A DNA stretch of 64,000 nucleotides from Aromatoleum tolulyticum (GCF_900156155.1 NZ_FTMD01000012.1:100135-164134), one strand, 5' to 3'. Shown: positions 26,170 through 35,300, counted from the first letter of the stretch. Numbers and translations are program-made. The notes: a model not told the origin generated them from the letters alone.

Positions 26170-26176
26170 GACCTCG

Positions 26177-28417
26177 ATGAGCAATTACGCCGCCTTCTTC
26201 ACCGGCCAGAAAGACGCCGCCGCGCCGGCTGCGACGGCCGCCGCGGAGCGGCCGCGCTACCGCATCCTGTTCGTCGACGACGAACCGTCGATCCTGAAGG
26301 CGCTGACCCGCATCTTCCGCGCCGAATCGTACGAGATCCTGACCGCCGGCAGCGGCGCCGAGGCGCTCGCGCGGCTCAAGGAGGCGCCGGTGCAGGTCAT
26401 CATCAGCGACTACATGATGCCGGGCATGAACGGCGCCGACCTGCTCAAGCAGGTCAAGAGCCTGTACCCGGAGACCATCCGCATCATGCTCACCGGTCAC
26501 GCCGACACCGGCGCGGTGATGGGCGCGATCAACGACGGCGCGGTGTACAAGTTCATTCTCAAGCCGTGGAACGACGACGACCTGCGCGTCACCGTCTCGC
26601 TCGCGCTCGAGCAGTTCGACCTGGTGCAGAAGAACCGCGCGCTGAGTCTCGAGAACGCGAAGAAGACCAAGGAGATCTCGGCGCTGTCGCGCATGGCGGT
26701 GTCCAACCGCAGCCAGCTCGGCACGATGCTGCACAAGAAGGGGCTGATCACCAGCGCGCAGTGGCAGGAGCTCACCCGCCAGCAGGGTATCCAGAAGGAA
26801 CCGCTGATCCGCCTGCTGCTCGACCGCGGCTGGGTGGCGGAGAAGACGCTGCGCAAGATCCTGCGCGAGGAACTGCTGGTCGAGGAGGTGTCGCTCGGCG
26901 AATTCCGCGTCGATCGGGCCGTCGCGGAGCTGATTCCGCGCAGCTTCTGCCGCAAGCAGCTGATCATGCCGCTCAAGCTCGAGGGGCGGCGCCTGATGCT
27001 GGCGGTGGCCGATCCGATGGACGCCGGCCTGATCGACGACATCCGCTTCACCGCCGGCCTCGACCTGAAAGTCGTGATGGCGGACCTGGCGGCGATCCAG
27101 GCGAAGATCGCCGAGGTCTACGGCGACGACGACGGCGTCGACATCCGCGACCTCGAGACCATGGTCGGCGTCGTCGATCCCTACGAGGGCATCGAGATCG
27201 TCATCGACGACGACGAGGCCGTGCCGCTCGACGAGTTGCTCGCGTCGACCAACGAGCCGCCCGCGATCCGGCTCGTCAACGCGATCCTGCTCGAGGCGAT
27301 CCGTCTGGGCGCCTCCGACATCCACATTCAGCCCAAGACCAAGCACGTCGTCGTGCGCCTGCGCATCGACGGCGTGCTGCAGGACAAGATCCAGATTCCG
27401 CACGCGCTGCACAGCCCGCTCGTGTCGCGGCTGAAGATCATGGCCGAGCTCGACATCTCCGAGCGCCGCCGCCCCCAGGACGGGCGCATCACCGTCAAGT
27501 CGCCGCTGCGCATCGTCGACCTGCGCATCTCGACGCTGCCGACGATCAACGGCGAGAAGGTCGTGATGCGCATCCTCGACCGCAATTCCCAGGTCCTGAG
27601 CCTCGCCGGCCTCGGTTTCGGCGAGGCCGGCCTGGCCAAGGTGCGGGTGATGGTCGACAAGCCGCAGGGGCTGCTGCTGGCGACCGGCCCCACCGGCAGC
27701 GGCAAGACCACGACGCTGTATTCGCTGCTGCAGGCGAACGCATCGCCGGCCAAGAATTACATCACCATCGAGGACCCGGTCGAGTACTACCTCGACAATG
27801 CCGGACAGGTGCTGGTGCGGGAGAAGATCGGCCTCACCTTCCCGGTCGTGCTGCGTTCCATCCTGCGCCAGGATCCCGATGTCGTGCTGATCGGCGAAAT
27901 CAGGGATTACGAGACGGCCGAGGTGGCGTTCCATACCGCATTGACGGGGCATCAGGTACTATCGACACTGCATACGAACTCCGCGCTTGCAACGATCGCA
28001 CGGCTGCTTGATCTCGGCCTCAAGCCCTTCATCGTCGCCAGTGCCCTCGAAGGCGTGATCGCCCAGCGCCTGGTGCGCCGGATCTGTCGCCAGTGCCGGC
28101 GCCAGGTCGAGGTCGACCGGACGCTGGCTGCGCGCCTCGGGCCGCGGTTCGACTCGCTGCAGGCGGCGTTCGTGGGGGAGGGCTGCGTCCAGTGTGGTGG
28201 CAGCGGCTATCACGGGCGGCTCGGGCTGTACGAGATCCTGTTGCCGGACGAGAACATGCGAGACCTGATCACCCGCAGTGCCAGCATTCGTGAAATCACC
28301 TCCCACGCGCGCGCAACCGGGCACGAGTCGCTGTGGGACGATGCGCGGAAGAAGATCGCGCTCGGCGAGACCTCGCTCGAGGAGGCCCTGCGCGTCCTCG
28401 GTCCGGAACCGGAATGA
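26177..28417 (+). CDS. Receiver domain fused to MshEN and a GspE/PilB-type secretion ATPase
   Basis: 746 residues. Domains in order: receiver (about 28-145; D78 in IISDYMMPGMNG, ILKPWND); an MshEN/T2SSE-N type region (about 175-325) with two degenerate repeats, SQLGTMLHKKGLITSAQWQE and LIRLLLDRGWVAEKTLRKIL, the type that binds c-di-GMP in MshE; and a full GspE/PilB hexameric ATPase (about 360-735) with Walker A GPTGSGKTTT (504-513), ASDIHIQP, Asp box IEDPVEY, Walker B VVLIGEIRDYETAE, and a zinc knuckle CRQC...CVQC. This is a complete ATPase, not a remnant. No GspD-G or pil genes lie nearby, so it probably acts in trans on a pilus or secretion motor, under direct control by phosphorylation. 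Confidence 0.93.
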   Translation: MSNYAAFFTGQKDAAAPAATAAAERPRYRILFVDDEPSILKALTRIFRAESYEILTAGSGAEALARLKEAPVQVIISDYMMPGMNGADLLKQVKSLYPETIRIMLTGHADTGAVMGAINDGAVYKFILKPWNDDDLRVTVSLALEQFDLVQKNRALSLENAKKTKEISALSRMAVSNRSQLGTMLHKKGLITSAQWQELTRQQGIQKEPLIRLLLDRGWVAEKTLRKILREELLVEEVSLGEFRVDRAVAELIPRSFCRKQLIMPLKLEGRRLMLAVADPMDAGLIDDIRFTAGLDLKVVMADLAAIQAKIAEVYGDDDGVDIRDLETMVGVVDPYEGIEIVIDDDEAVPLDELLASTNEPPAIRLVNAILLEAIRLGASDIHIQPKTKHVVVRLRIDGVLQDKIQIPHALHSPLVSRLKIMAELDISERRRPQDGRITVKSPLRIVDLRISTLPTINGEKVVMRILDRNSQVLSLAGLGFGEAGLAKVRVMVDKPQGLLLATGPTGSGKTTTLYSLLQANASPAKNYITIEDPVEYYLDNAGQVLVREKIGLTFPVVLRSILRQDPDVVLIGEIRDYETAEVAFHTALTGHQVLSTLHTNSALATIARLLDLGLKPFIVASALEGVIAQRLVRRICRQCRRQVEVDRTLAARLGPRFDSLQAAFVGEGCVQCGGSGYHGRLGLYEILLPDENMRDLITRSASIREITSHARATGHESLWDDARKKIALGETSLEEALRVLGPEPE

Positions 28418-28449
28418 TTCGTTCAACATCAGCGACAGGAGCCTCCGGG

Positions 28450-29439
28450 ATGGCAGAGGCGTTAGAGATGCAGACCCTGATGACGGGCAATACGGAAGTC
28501 GACGAGCGCCTCGGGCGCCTGATCGGCGGGTTCGAGGCGCGGATCGCCGAATTGACGCGCGAACTGGAGCGAGAACGCGAGCTGATGGCCGAGCTGGTTG
28601 CGCGCGTGGAACGGACGCAGAGCCAGTTGCTGCAATCCGAGAAGATGGCCGCCATCGGCCAGCTCGCCGCCGGCGTCGCGCACGAGATCAACAATCCGGT
28701 CGGTTTCGTGGGCTCGAACCTCGGCTCGCTCGCGTCCTACGTGGACCGCCTGTTCGGCCTGCTCGCCGCCTACGAGCAGCTCGAGCAGGCGCTGCCGCCC
28801 GGGCATCCGGCGCGCGCCGCGATCGCGACGGCGCGCGATGCGGCCGAAGTCGACTACCTGCGCGAAGACATTCCCGACCTGCTGCGGGAGTCGGCCGACG
28901 GACTGACGCGCGTCAAGCACATCGTCAACGACCTCAAGGATTTCTCGCGTTCCGATGCGGGCGAATGGCAGGAGGCCGATCTCAACCGCGGTCTCGAGAG
29001 CACGCTCAACGTGGTGTGGAACGAAATCAAGTACAAGGCGCAGGTCGTGCGCGAGTTCGGCGAACTGCCCAAGGTGCGCTGCATTCCGGCTCAGATCAAC
29101 CAGGTCTTCATGAACCTGCTGGTCAATGCCGCGCAGGCGATCGAGACGTCGGGAACGATCACGCTGCGCAGCGGCGCCAGCGAAGAGCAGGTGTGGATCG
29201 AAATCATCGACACCGGCAAGGGCATGCCGCCCGACGTGCAGGCGCGCATCTTCGAACCCTTCTTCACGACCAAGCCGGCGGGCAAGGGGACCGGTCTCGG
29301 ACTGTCGATCTCGTCCGACATCGTGAAGCGGCACAAGGGGGCGCTCGAAGTGTTCAGCCAGCCGGGCGAGGGCACGCGCTTTCGCATCGTTCTGCCGCTG
29401 CACGCGAATGAGGCGGAGCAGCAGCCAGCCGGAACATGA
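28450..29439 (+). CDS. Soluble histidine kinase with N-terminal coiled coil
   Basis: 329 residues from ATG 28450, which has AGGAG 9 bp upstream. An ATG at 28414, overlapping the previous stop as ATGA, would give 341 residues and is the main alternative. There is no recognisable sensor; the first 60 residues are a coiled coil. HisKA has H78 (GVAHEINNPVGF), then LTRVKHIVNDLKDFSR, and HATPase motifs NAAQAIETS, DTGKGMPPD and [10 protein letters not shown]. Its 3' end overlaps the next gene by 4 bp. It is closely alike in DHp and ATPase sequence to the kinases at 24982, 31575 and 46115. Confidence 0.87.
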   Translation: MAEALEMQTLMTGNTEVDERLGRLIGGFEARIAELTRELERERELMAELVARVERTQSQLLQSEKMAAIGQLAAGVAHEINNPVGFVGSNLGSLASYVDRLFGLLAAYEQLEQALPPGHPARAAIATARDAAEVDYLREDIPDLLRESADGLTRVKHIVNDLKDFSRSDAGEWQEADLNRGLESTLNVVWNEIKYKAQVVREFGELPKVRCIPAQINQVFMNLLVNAAQAIETSGTITLRSGASEEQVWIEIIDTGKGMPPDVQARIFEPFFTTKPAGKGTGLGLSISSDIVKRHKGALEVFSQPGEGTRFRIVLPLHANEAEQQPAGT

Positions 29440-31559
29440 GTGCCGTGACCGCGCCCCATCCCGACGAGGACCTGTTCCGCACCCTGTTCACACAGTGGCG
29501 GCGCGGCATCATCGTCACCGGCCCGGACGAGGTCATCCTGTTCGCCAATCCCGCGGCAGCGCAGATCTCGGGGTACGCGGTAGAGGAGCTGATCGGTCGG
29601 AAGCCGGATATCCTGAAGTCCGGACAGACGCCCGCCGAGGTCTATCGCGACCTCAGGAAGGCGCTCGATGCCGACGAGATCTGGCGCGGCGAGTTCGTCA
29701 ATCGGCGCAAGAACGGCGAGCTGTACCTCGAGGCGCGGACGATCTCGGCGATCCGCGACGCCGCAGGGGCGGTGCGCTACTACGTCTCCATCAGCGAGGA
29801 TCTCCACGAGCGGCAGCGCTACGAGCAGCACGTCGAGTACCTGTCCACCTTCGACCAGTTGACCGGTCTGGCCAATCGCGCGACGTTCATGCGCGCGGTG
29901 TCGGCGGAGATCGAGCTGGCGCGGCGGGCCGGGCATGAAGTGGTGCTGCTGAACCTCGATCTCGACGGCTTCGGTGCAATCAACAACCGCTTCGGCGCGG
30001 ACCACTCCGACCGCCTGCTCGCCGAGGTCGGCGCACGCGTGCGGGATGCGCTGCGACACGTCGATCTGGTCGCACGCCTGAGCGGCGACAACTTCGCTGT
30101 GCTGCTCGGCAAGGCGGCCCCGGGCTCCCAGCCGGAGAGCCGCGACATCGCCGACCGCCTGCTGGCGACGGTCGCCAGGCCGTTCACCATCGCCGGCAGT
30201 CCGATGGAACTTACCGCCTCGGTGGGCATGGCCTTCTACCCTGCCGATGCAGGCTCCGCCGACGAACTGATCGGTTGCGCACGCAGTGCGACGCACGATG
30301 CCAAGGCGCAGGGCGGCAACCGGTCGTGCCGCTTCGATGCCGACATGGCCGAGCGCAGCGGCGAGCGGCGCCGCCTGCGCGAGGAGCTTCAGGGCGTGGT
30401 GGAACGCGGCGAGCTGGTGCTGCATTTCCAGCCGCAGCTGAGCCTGCACTCCGGCCACATCGTCGGCGTCGAGGCGCTGGTCCGCTGGAACCACCCCCAA
30501 CAGGGCATGCTGTTGCCGGGAGACTTCATCCCCCTGGCGGAGGAGTGCGGCAGCATCGTCGCCATCGACTCCTGGGTGCTGCGCGAAGCCTGTCGCCAGA
30601 TGCAGGCCTGGCGCGAGGCGGGGCTGCCTCCGATCAGGATGGCGGTCAACTTCTCGGCACGCCAGTTCCGGCAGCGCGCGCTGCGCGAGACGGTCGCCGA
30701 TGCGCTGGCGGCGCATGCCGCCGACCCCCGTTGTCTCGAGATCGAGATCACCGAGGGTGCGATGATGCAGGACATGACGGCGGCGATCCGCGTCACGGCG
30801 CAGCTGAAGGAGCTCGGCGTGCGCCTGTCGCTCGACGATTTCGGCACGGGCTACTCGTCGCTCGCCTACCTGTCGCGCTTTCCGATCGACGTCGTCAAGA
30901 TCGACCAGTCCTTCATCCGCGACATCGTCACCAATCCGGCCAATGCCGCCATCGTCCAGGCGACCGTCGCGATGTCGCAGAAGCTCGGCAAGGTGGTGAT
31001 CGCCGAAGGGGTCGAGACCGAGGAACAGCTGCAGTTCCTGCGGCGCAGCGATTGCGACGAGGTGCAAGGGTTCCGCTTTTCGCCGGCGGTCCCCGCCGAC
31101 GAGATCGCGCGCATGCTGCGCGAGGGCGCGCGGCTCGACCTTTCGGCGCCCCTCGCACAGGACGCGCGGGAGACCATACTGCTCGTCGACGACGAGTCGA
31201 GCATCCTCTCGGCGTTGCGCCGCACGCTGCGCCGCGAAGGGTACGAAATCCTCGTCGCCGGCAGCGCGGAGGAGGGGCTCTCGGTGCTGGCGAAACATCC
31301 CGTGCAGGTGATCGTCTCCGACCAGCGCATGCCGGGAATGAGCGGCACGGAGTTCCTGTCGCGGGTCAAGGTCCTGTATCCCAGGACGGTGCGCATGGTG
31401 CTGTCGGGTTATTCGGAAATTTCTGCGGTGACCGATGCGATCAACCGCGGGGCGATCTACCGCTTCCTCAGCAAGCCCTGGGACGACGAACAGCTCAAGG
31501 ACGAGGTCCGCGGCGCGCTGCGCGAATGGCGCGAGCTGTACGGCCGGCGCCCGGCGTGA
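29436..31559 (+). CDS. PAS-(degenerate GGDEF)-EAL-receiver protein
   Basis: 707 residues. PAS (about 12-130), GGDEF-fold domain (about 140-300), EAL (about 315-560) and a C-terminal receiver (about 575-695; D629, FLSKPWDD). The cyclase signature is SGDNF (216-220), lacking the catalytic residues, but the inhibitory site RHVD sits exactly five residues upstream, so c-di-GMP binding may persist. The EAL domain is intact: EAL at 346-348, VNFSARQF, IEITEG, LDDFGTGYSSL, VKIDQSF, AEGVET. It is expected to be a phosphodiesterase with phospho-control. A receiver at the C-terminus of a GGDEF-EAL protein is unusual. It is the last gene of the first signalling operon. Confidence 0.9.
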   Translation: MSAVTAPHPDEDLFRTLFTQWRRGIIVTGPDEVILFANPAAAQISGYAVEELIGRKPDILKSGQTPAEVYRDLRKALDADEIWRGEFVNRRKNGELYLEARTISAIRDAAGAVRYYVSISEDLHERQRYEQHVEYLSTFDQLTGLANRATFMRAVSAEIELARRAGHEVVLLNLDLDGFGAINNRFGADHSDRLLAEVGARVRDALRHVDLVARLSGDNFAVLLGKAAPGSQPESRDIADRLLATVARPFTIAGSPMELTASVGMAFYPADAGSADELIGCARSATHDAKAQGGNRSCRFDADMAERSGERRRLREELQGVVERGELVLHFQPQLSLHSGHIVGVEALVRWNHPQQGMLLPGDFIPLAEECGSIVAIDSWVLREACRQMQAWREAGLPPIRMAVNFSARQFRQRALRETVADALAAHAADPRCLEIEITEGAMMQDMTAAIRVTAQLKELGVRLSLDDFGTGYSSLAYLSRFPIDVVKIDQSFIRDIVTNPANAAIVQATVAMSQKLGKVVIAEGVETEEQLQFLRRSDCDEVQGFRFSPAVPADEIARMLREGARLDLSAPLAQDARETILLVDDESSILSALRRTLRREGYEILVAGSAEEGLSVLAKHPVQVIVSDQRMPGMSGTEFLSRVKVLYPRTVRMVLSGYSEISAVTDAINRGAIYRFLSKPWDDEQLKDEVRGALREWRELYGRRPA

Positions 31560-31574
31560 GCGGCACGGCGATGT

Positions 31575-33632
31575 TCATGCGCCGACGCCCGCCGGGCCCT
31601 TGACCGGCAGCCACACCCGCACCGCGGTGCCGCGTCCCGGGGCGCTATCGACCTCGAAGCGGCCGTCGTGCCGGTGAACGATGCTGTAGCTGACCGACAG
31701 ACCGAGGCCGGTGCCCTGGCCGACCGGTTTCGTCGTGAAGAAGGGGTCGAACATGCGCTGCCGCTCGTGCGCCTCCATGCCGCGTCCCGTGTCCCGGATC
31801 TCGATGCACACCTCGTCGCCGTGCTGGCGCGCGCTCACGGTGATCATGCCGCGGTCCGCGATCGCATGCATCGCATTGAGCAGCAGGTTGACGAACACCT
31901 GATGGATCTGCCCGGCCTGGCAGCGCACGGCCGGCAGCGGGGCATAGTCGCGCACGACATCGGCCTTTTCGGCGATCGTCGCATGCATGACGTTGAGGGT
32001 GCTCTCCAGCCCTTGCACGAGGTCGGCCTCGGCCAGCTCCTGGTCGTCGTCGACGCGCGAGAAGTCCTTCAGGTCGGCAACGATGCGGGCGATCCGCCGC
32101 AGCCCGTCGCGGCTCTCGGCAATCAGCGTGTGCAGGTCGTCGCGCATGAAATCGAGATCCGCATCATCGTGCAGCCGCGTTGCCGCGCCGCGCAGGCCGG
32201 TGTCGGACTGGCGGTGGATCAGCGCTTCGTAGCCGTCGATCAGCGTGAAGATGTCGCGCAGGTATTTCTCGAAAGCCCCGATGTCGGACTGGATGAAGGC
32301 GATCGGGTTGTTGATTTCGTGCGCGACGCCGGCGGCGAGCTGCCCCAGTCCGGCAAGCTTCTCGGCCTGCAGCAGCTGTCCCTGGGCCGCGCCCAGACGC
32401 GTGTTCGTTTCCTGCAGTTCGGCGATGGTGTCGCGCAGCAGGCGGTCCTGTTCGAGACGTTCGGTGATGTCGCGGAACACCACCACGCAGCCGGGAGGTT
32501 CGTCCGCGTCGCGCATCGGCCCGCTGGTGAACTCGACCGGGAAACTGCTCCCGTCCTTGCGGAAGAAGACCTCGCCGACGCGCCTGCCGATCCGGCCGGT
32601 ATGGCGCGATGCGGCGATCGGGCAGTCCGCGAGTGCATACGGCCGGCCGTCCGCGTGGTGGTGGTGAAACAGCGCATGCGAGGACAGGCCCAGCACCTCG
32701 TGCTCGGCGTATCCGAGCATCGCGAGCGCCGCAGGGTTGATGAACATGATGTGTCCGTCGGTATCGACGCCGTAGAGGCCCTCGGCGAGCGATTCCAGGA
32801 TCGTCTGCTGGCGGCGCATCAGGACGGTGATCGACTCATGGCTTTCGCCGAGATGAGCGGCGGTGCGTCTGATCGCGTCCGCAATCCGCGCCATCTCGGT
32901 TTCGCCCGGACGATGCGGTATCGCCACGTCGCCCGTGCCGGCGGCCACCTGGTCGAGCGCGTTCTCGATCATGGCGATGCGGCGCATGACGTAGCGCAGC
33001 AGGCCGATCGCGAAGCCGCCGAGGAGCAGCACGCCGGCGGCGAGCAGCGAGCCGACCAGTATCGTCGAGTGATGCCGCGAGATGATCAGCTCCTGGCGCG
33101 CCTGGCCGATATGGTGCTCCTGGATCGTCGCGAGTTCGCGCAGCTTGCCGGACAGCATCGGCTGCAGCGTGGTCCAGTCGTTGCGGAGCAGGCGCGCCAG
33201 TTCATCGCGGTCGTCGGCGCGCGTGGCGGCGACCGCTCGTTCGAAGAATTGCCACAGCGCAGCCAGCGTATTCTCGAAGTTCGCGATCTGCTGCGCCTCG
33301 TCGGCGTCGTGCAGCCAGTTCCGGTGCTCTCGCACGAATGTTTCCCAGCCGGAACGGATCTGTGCGCCTTCCGTGGTCAGGAGCTCGCGCACGCTCGCGG
33401 GGGATGCGGTCCCGAGCAGCACGCCTTGCAGATGCGCGTGGACGGACAGCAGGCGGCGTTCGACCTCGCGCAGCGCGGTGGCGGGTGCCAGCTCCTGTTC
33501 GAAGATCCGCCGTTCGGCGCGGTCGGTGTGCTGCTGCGAAAAGACGAACACCAGCGACAGGGCAAGCATCACGCAGCCGGTGAGCAGCACGTGGAGCGCG
33601 AGGTAGCGGCGGATGCTGAGCCCACGAGACAT
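31575..33632 (-). CDS. Membrane sensor histidine kinase with PAS domain
   Basis: 685 residues. Transmembrane helices at about 10-30 and 190-212 enclose a helical periplasmic sensor of the four-helix-bundle type. HAMP (about 212-270), a PAS domain (about 280-395, with an unusual HALFHHHHADGRPY insert), coiled coil, HisKA with H438 (GVAHEINNPIAF) and HATPase (NAMHAIADR, DTGRGMEAH, GQGTGLGLSV) follow. It is convergent with the first operon, its stop 15 bp from the operon end. It is divergent from the FixJ-type regulator, its probable partner. Confidence 0.9.
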   Translation of the reverse strand: MSRGLSIRRYLALHVLLTGCVMLALSLVFVFSQQHTDRAERRIFEQELAPATALREVERRLLSVHAHLQGVLLGTASPASVRELLTTEGAQIRSGWETFVREHRNWLHDADEAQQIANFENTLAALWQFFERAVAATRADDRDELARLLRNDWTTLQPMLSGKLRELATIQEHHIGQARQELIISRHHSTILVGSLLAAGVLLLGGFAIGLLRYVMRRIAMIENALDQVAAGTGDVAIPHRPGETEMARIADAIRRTAAHLGESHESITVLMRRQQTILESLAEGLYGVDTDGHIMFINPAALAMLGYAEHEVLGLSSHALFHHHHADGRPYALADCPIAASRHTGRIGRRVGEVFFRKDGSSFPVEFTSGPMRDADEPPGCVVVFRDITERLEQDRLLRDTIAELQETNTRLGAAQGQLLQAEKLAGLGQLAAGVAHEINNPIAFIQSDIGAFEKYLRDIFTLIDGYEALIHRQSDTGLRGAATRLHDDADLDFMRDDLHTLIAESRDGLRRIARIVADLKDFSRVDDDQELAEADLVQGLESTLNVMHATIAEKADVVRDYAPLPAVRCQAGQIHQVFVNLLLNAMHAIADRGMITVSARQHGDEVCIEIRDTGRGMEAHERQRMFDPFFTTKPVGQGTGLGLSVSYSIVHRHDGRFEVDSAPGRGTAVRVWLPVKGPAGVGA

Positions 33633-33992
33633 GTCGGGTCGATCGCGGCGAAAAGGGGAAACATTCTAATTCACCGGCACTGCATTGCCAGCGATGGTTG
33701 CGTATTGCATCGGTACGCCCGGGTGCGGCTTCCGCCTCCGTGGATCCCGCTCAAAATATTGTCACGAGCGCGGTGAATATTCCCGTCGCCGCGGGCGGCG
33801 CCAGTCTCGGCGGGGGGCGTGTCCGAGCAGGTACCGGGACTACGCATGCCCTCCGATTGATGGGGCGAGTATACGCCGTGACCGGGCAGCGAATAATCCG
33901 ATAGACTTCCGGGCTCCATACGTAGATCCACGTATACAGCACTGCGGTGGATTCAGCGTTCGCGTGGCTGAGGTCCGCACAGGGATAATTCG
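33633..33992. promoter_or_regulatory. 360-bp divergent region between kinase and FixJ-type regulator
   Basis: No protein gene is convincing here. The only strong element is the palindrome at 33918-33935, listed separately. Two TATA-like stretches (near 33868 and 33892) could be -10 elements, but none pairs with a good -35. Confidence 0.45.
33918..33935. promoter_or_regulatory. Palindromic operator TACGT-N6-ACGTA, copy 1
   Basis: The perfect inverted repeat ATACGT-AGATCC-ACGTAT lies 57 bp upstream of the FixJ-type regulator ATG. The same TACGT-N6-ACGTA architecture recurs at 34696-34713. This is the symmetry expected for a dimer of a NarL/FixJ-type regulator, so autoregulation is likely (inference). 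Confidence 0.65.
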
Positions 33993-34610
33993 ATGATCAG
34001 CGAACAGTCTGTATTCATCGTCGATGACGATGCGTCGTTTCGGAATGCGGTCCAGCGGGTCTTCCGCTCTGCGGGCTTTCGCGTCGAGACTTTCGAGAGT
34101 GCCGCGGCTTTCCTGTCTGGCTACCAACCATGCGACGAGGCGTGCCTCATTCTCGATCTGCGCATGCCGGAAGTCGGCGGCCTCGAGCTGCTCGAACGCC
34201 TGCGGCAACGGCAGATCGACCTCCCGGTAATCATTTACACCGGCAACGCGGACGTTCCGGTCACCGTGCGCGCGATGCAGACGGGGGCCTTCGCAGTGGT
34301 CGAGAAACCATTCAGTGACGAACTGCTGATTGAGCGGGTACGCGACGCGATCACCAGCAGCCGCATGCGGCGCGCCCGCAACGCAACGATCGCGGAGGCG
34401 CGGGCCAAACTCGCGGGCCTGACCGAACGTGAGCGGGAGATCGCCCGCTGTCTTGCCGAAGGGTTTTCGGCGCCCCAGATCGGAGCCCAGCTGGGAATCA
34501 GCGCACGGACCGTCGAAGCCCATCGCGCCAATCTGTTCCGCAAACTCGACGTCACATCGATCGCAACCGTTGCCCAACTCGTGCTGTGGGCTGACCTGGG
34601 CGACGGATAA
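33993..34610 (+). CDS. FixJ/LuxR-type response regulator
   Basis: 205 residues. Receiver domain (about 5-120) with D55 (CLILDLRMPEVGG) and VEKPF; linker; LuxR/FixJ helix-turn-helix (about 140-200) with LTEREREIARCLAEG and SARTVEAHRANLFRKL. The receiver is unlike the KPW-type receivers of the neighbouring operons. It is divergent from the membrane kinase and flanked by two TACGT-N6-ACGTA palindromes, so it probably pairs with that kinase and controls itself and the exported protein downstream. Confidence 0.9.
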   Translation: MISEQSVFIVDDDASFRNAVQRVFRSAGFRVETFESAAAFLSGYQPCDEACLILDLRMPEVGGLELLERLRQRQIDLPVIIYTGNADVPVTVRAMQTGAFAVVEKPFSDELLIERVRDAITSSRMRRARNATIAEARAKLAGLTEREREIARCLAEGFSAPQIGAQLGISARTVEAHRANLFRKLDVTSIATVAQLVLWADLGDG

Positions 34611-34695
34611 GCCGCACTTGCCGCTCTGCGCTGCCTGGGCTGCCAGGCGCGTCCACATCACAGCCTTCCTCGCCGCGGATCCCGCTGCGTGCCGC

Positions 34696-34713
34696 CTACG
34701 TGCTTATACGTAG
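34696..34713 (+). promoter_or_regulatory. Palindromic operator TACGT-N6-ACGTA, copy 2
   Basis: The perfect inverted repeat CTACGT-GCTTAT-ACGTAG lies 74 bp upstream of the small exported protein ATG. The following leader contains TTGCGAA (34728-34734) paired with TTCGCAA (34749-34755), and a direct repeat TATGCTTCG at 34744-34752 and 34758-34766. Confidence 0.65.
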
Positions 34714-34787
34714 ACGGTCGCGCAATCTTGCGAATTTCCCGAATATGCTTCGCAAATTATGCTTCGTCACTCGAGGAGGGTGCCGTT

Positions 34788-35300
34788 ATGCATATTCATT
34801 TTGCCTGCCGTCTTGCCGCATCGCTGATGCGCGTGCGTGCCGCCGTGCGAGCTGCCTGCCGCCGGCACGTCGCCGGTAGCCTGCTGATGGCACTGTACGC
34901 CACCTGCGCCCATGCGGAGGAGGCTGTCGCGCGCCCCGTCAGCTGGGTGTGCTGGTACGCCGGCGCGGCGTCCGTCGCCTGCCGGTTGGGGGCCCCGGAT
35001 GCATTCGTGCCTTCCGGCGCCGATCTGTCGTCGCCGACGTCCGATGCCGGCGCCGTGCTTCCGGCAGGAAAGCGGCCCTTGCCGGAAATCGTTCGCACCA
35101 TCCTGCAGCAGCCCGAAACCCTCGTCGGCAGTACGATTTCGATTCCGTTGTTCACGGAAGCCCGCGACGCGGATTTCGTCCACGAGCTTGCAGAAGCCGT
35201 GATGTGCGGGACGCGCAGGCTGTGCCGCGTGCTCTTCCTCGGTTCTTCGACTGAAATTGCCCTGGCACTCGACACGCTCGATGACCCCGCGCTGAATTGA
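34788..35300 (+). CDS. Small exported protein of unknown function
   Basis: 170 residues from the ATG with AGGAGG 8 bp upstream. The N-terminal region is long and positively charged before a hydrophobic stretch (VAGSLLMALYATCAHA), so the signal peptide is about 45 residues, unusually long. The mature part (about 125 residues) holds five cysteines (VCWYAGAASVACRLG; VMCGTRRLCRVLF), suggesting disulphides, and no domain I recognise. It sits behind a palindromic operator shared with the FixJ-type regulator, so it is probably a main target of that two-component system. Confidence 0.7.
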   Translation: MHIHFACRLAASLMRVRAAVRAACRRHVAGSLLMALYATCAHAEEAVARPVSWVCWYAGAASVACRLGAPDAFVPSGADLSSPTSDAGAVLPAGKRPLPEIVRTILQQPETLVGSTISIPLFTEARDADFVHELAEAVMCGTRRLCRVLFLGSSTEIALALDTLDDPALN

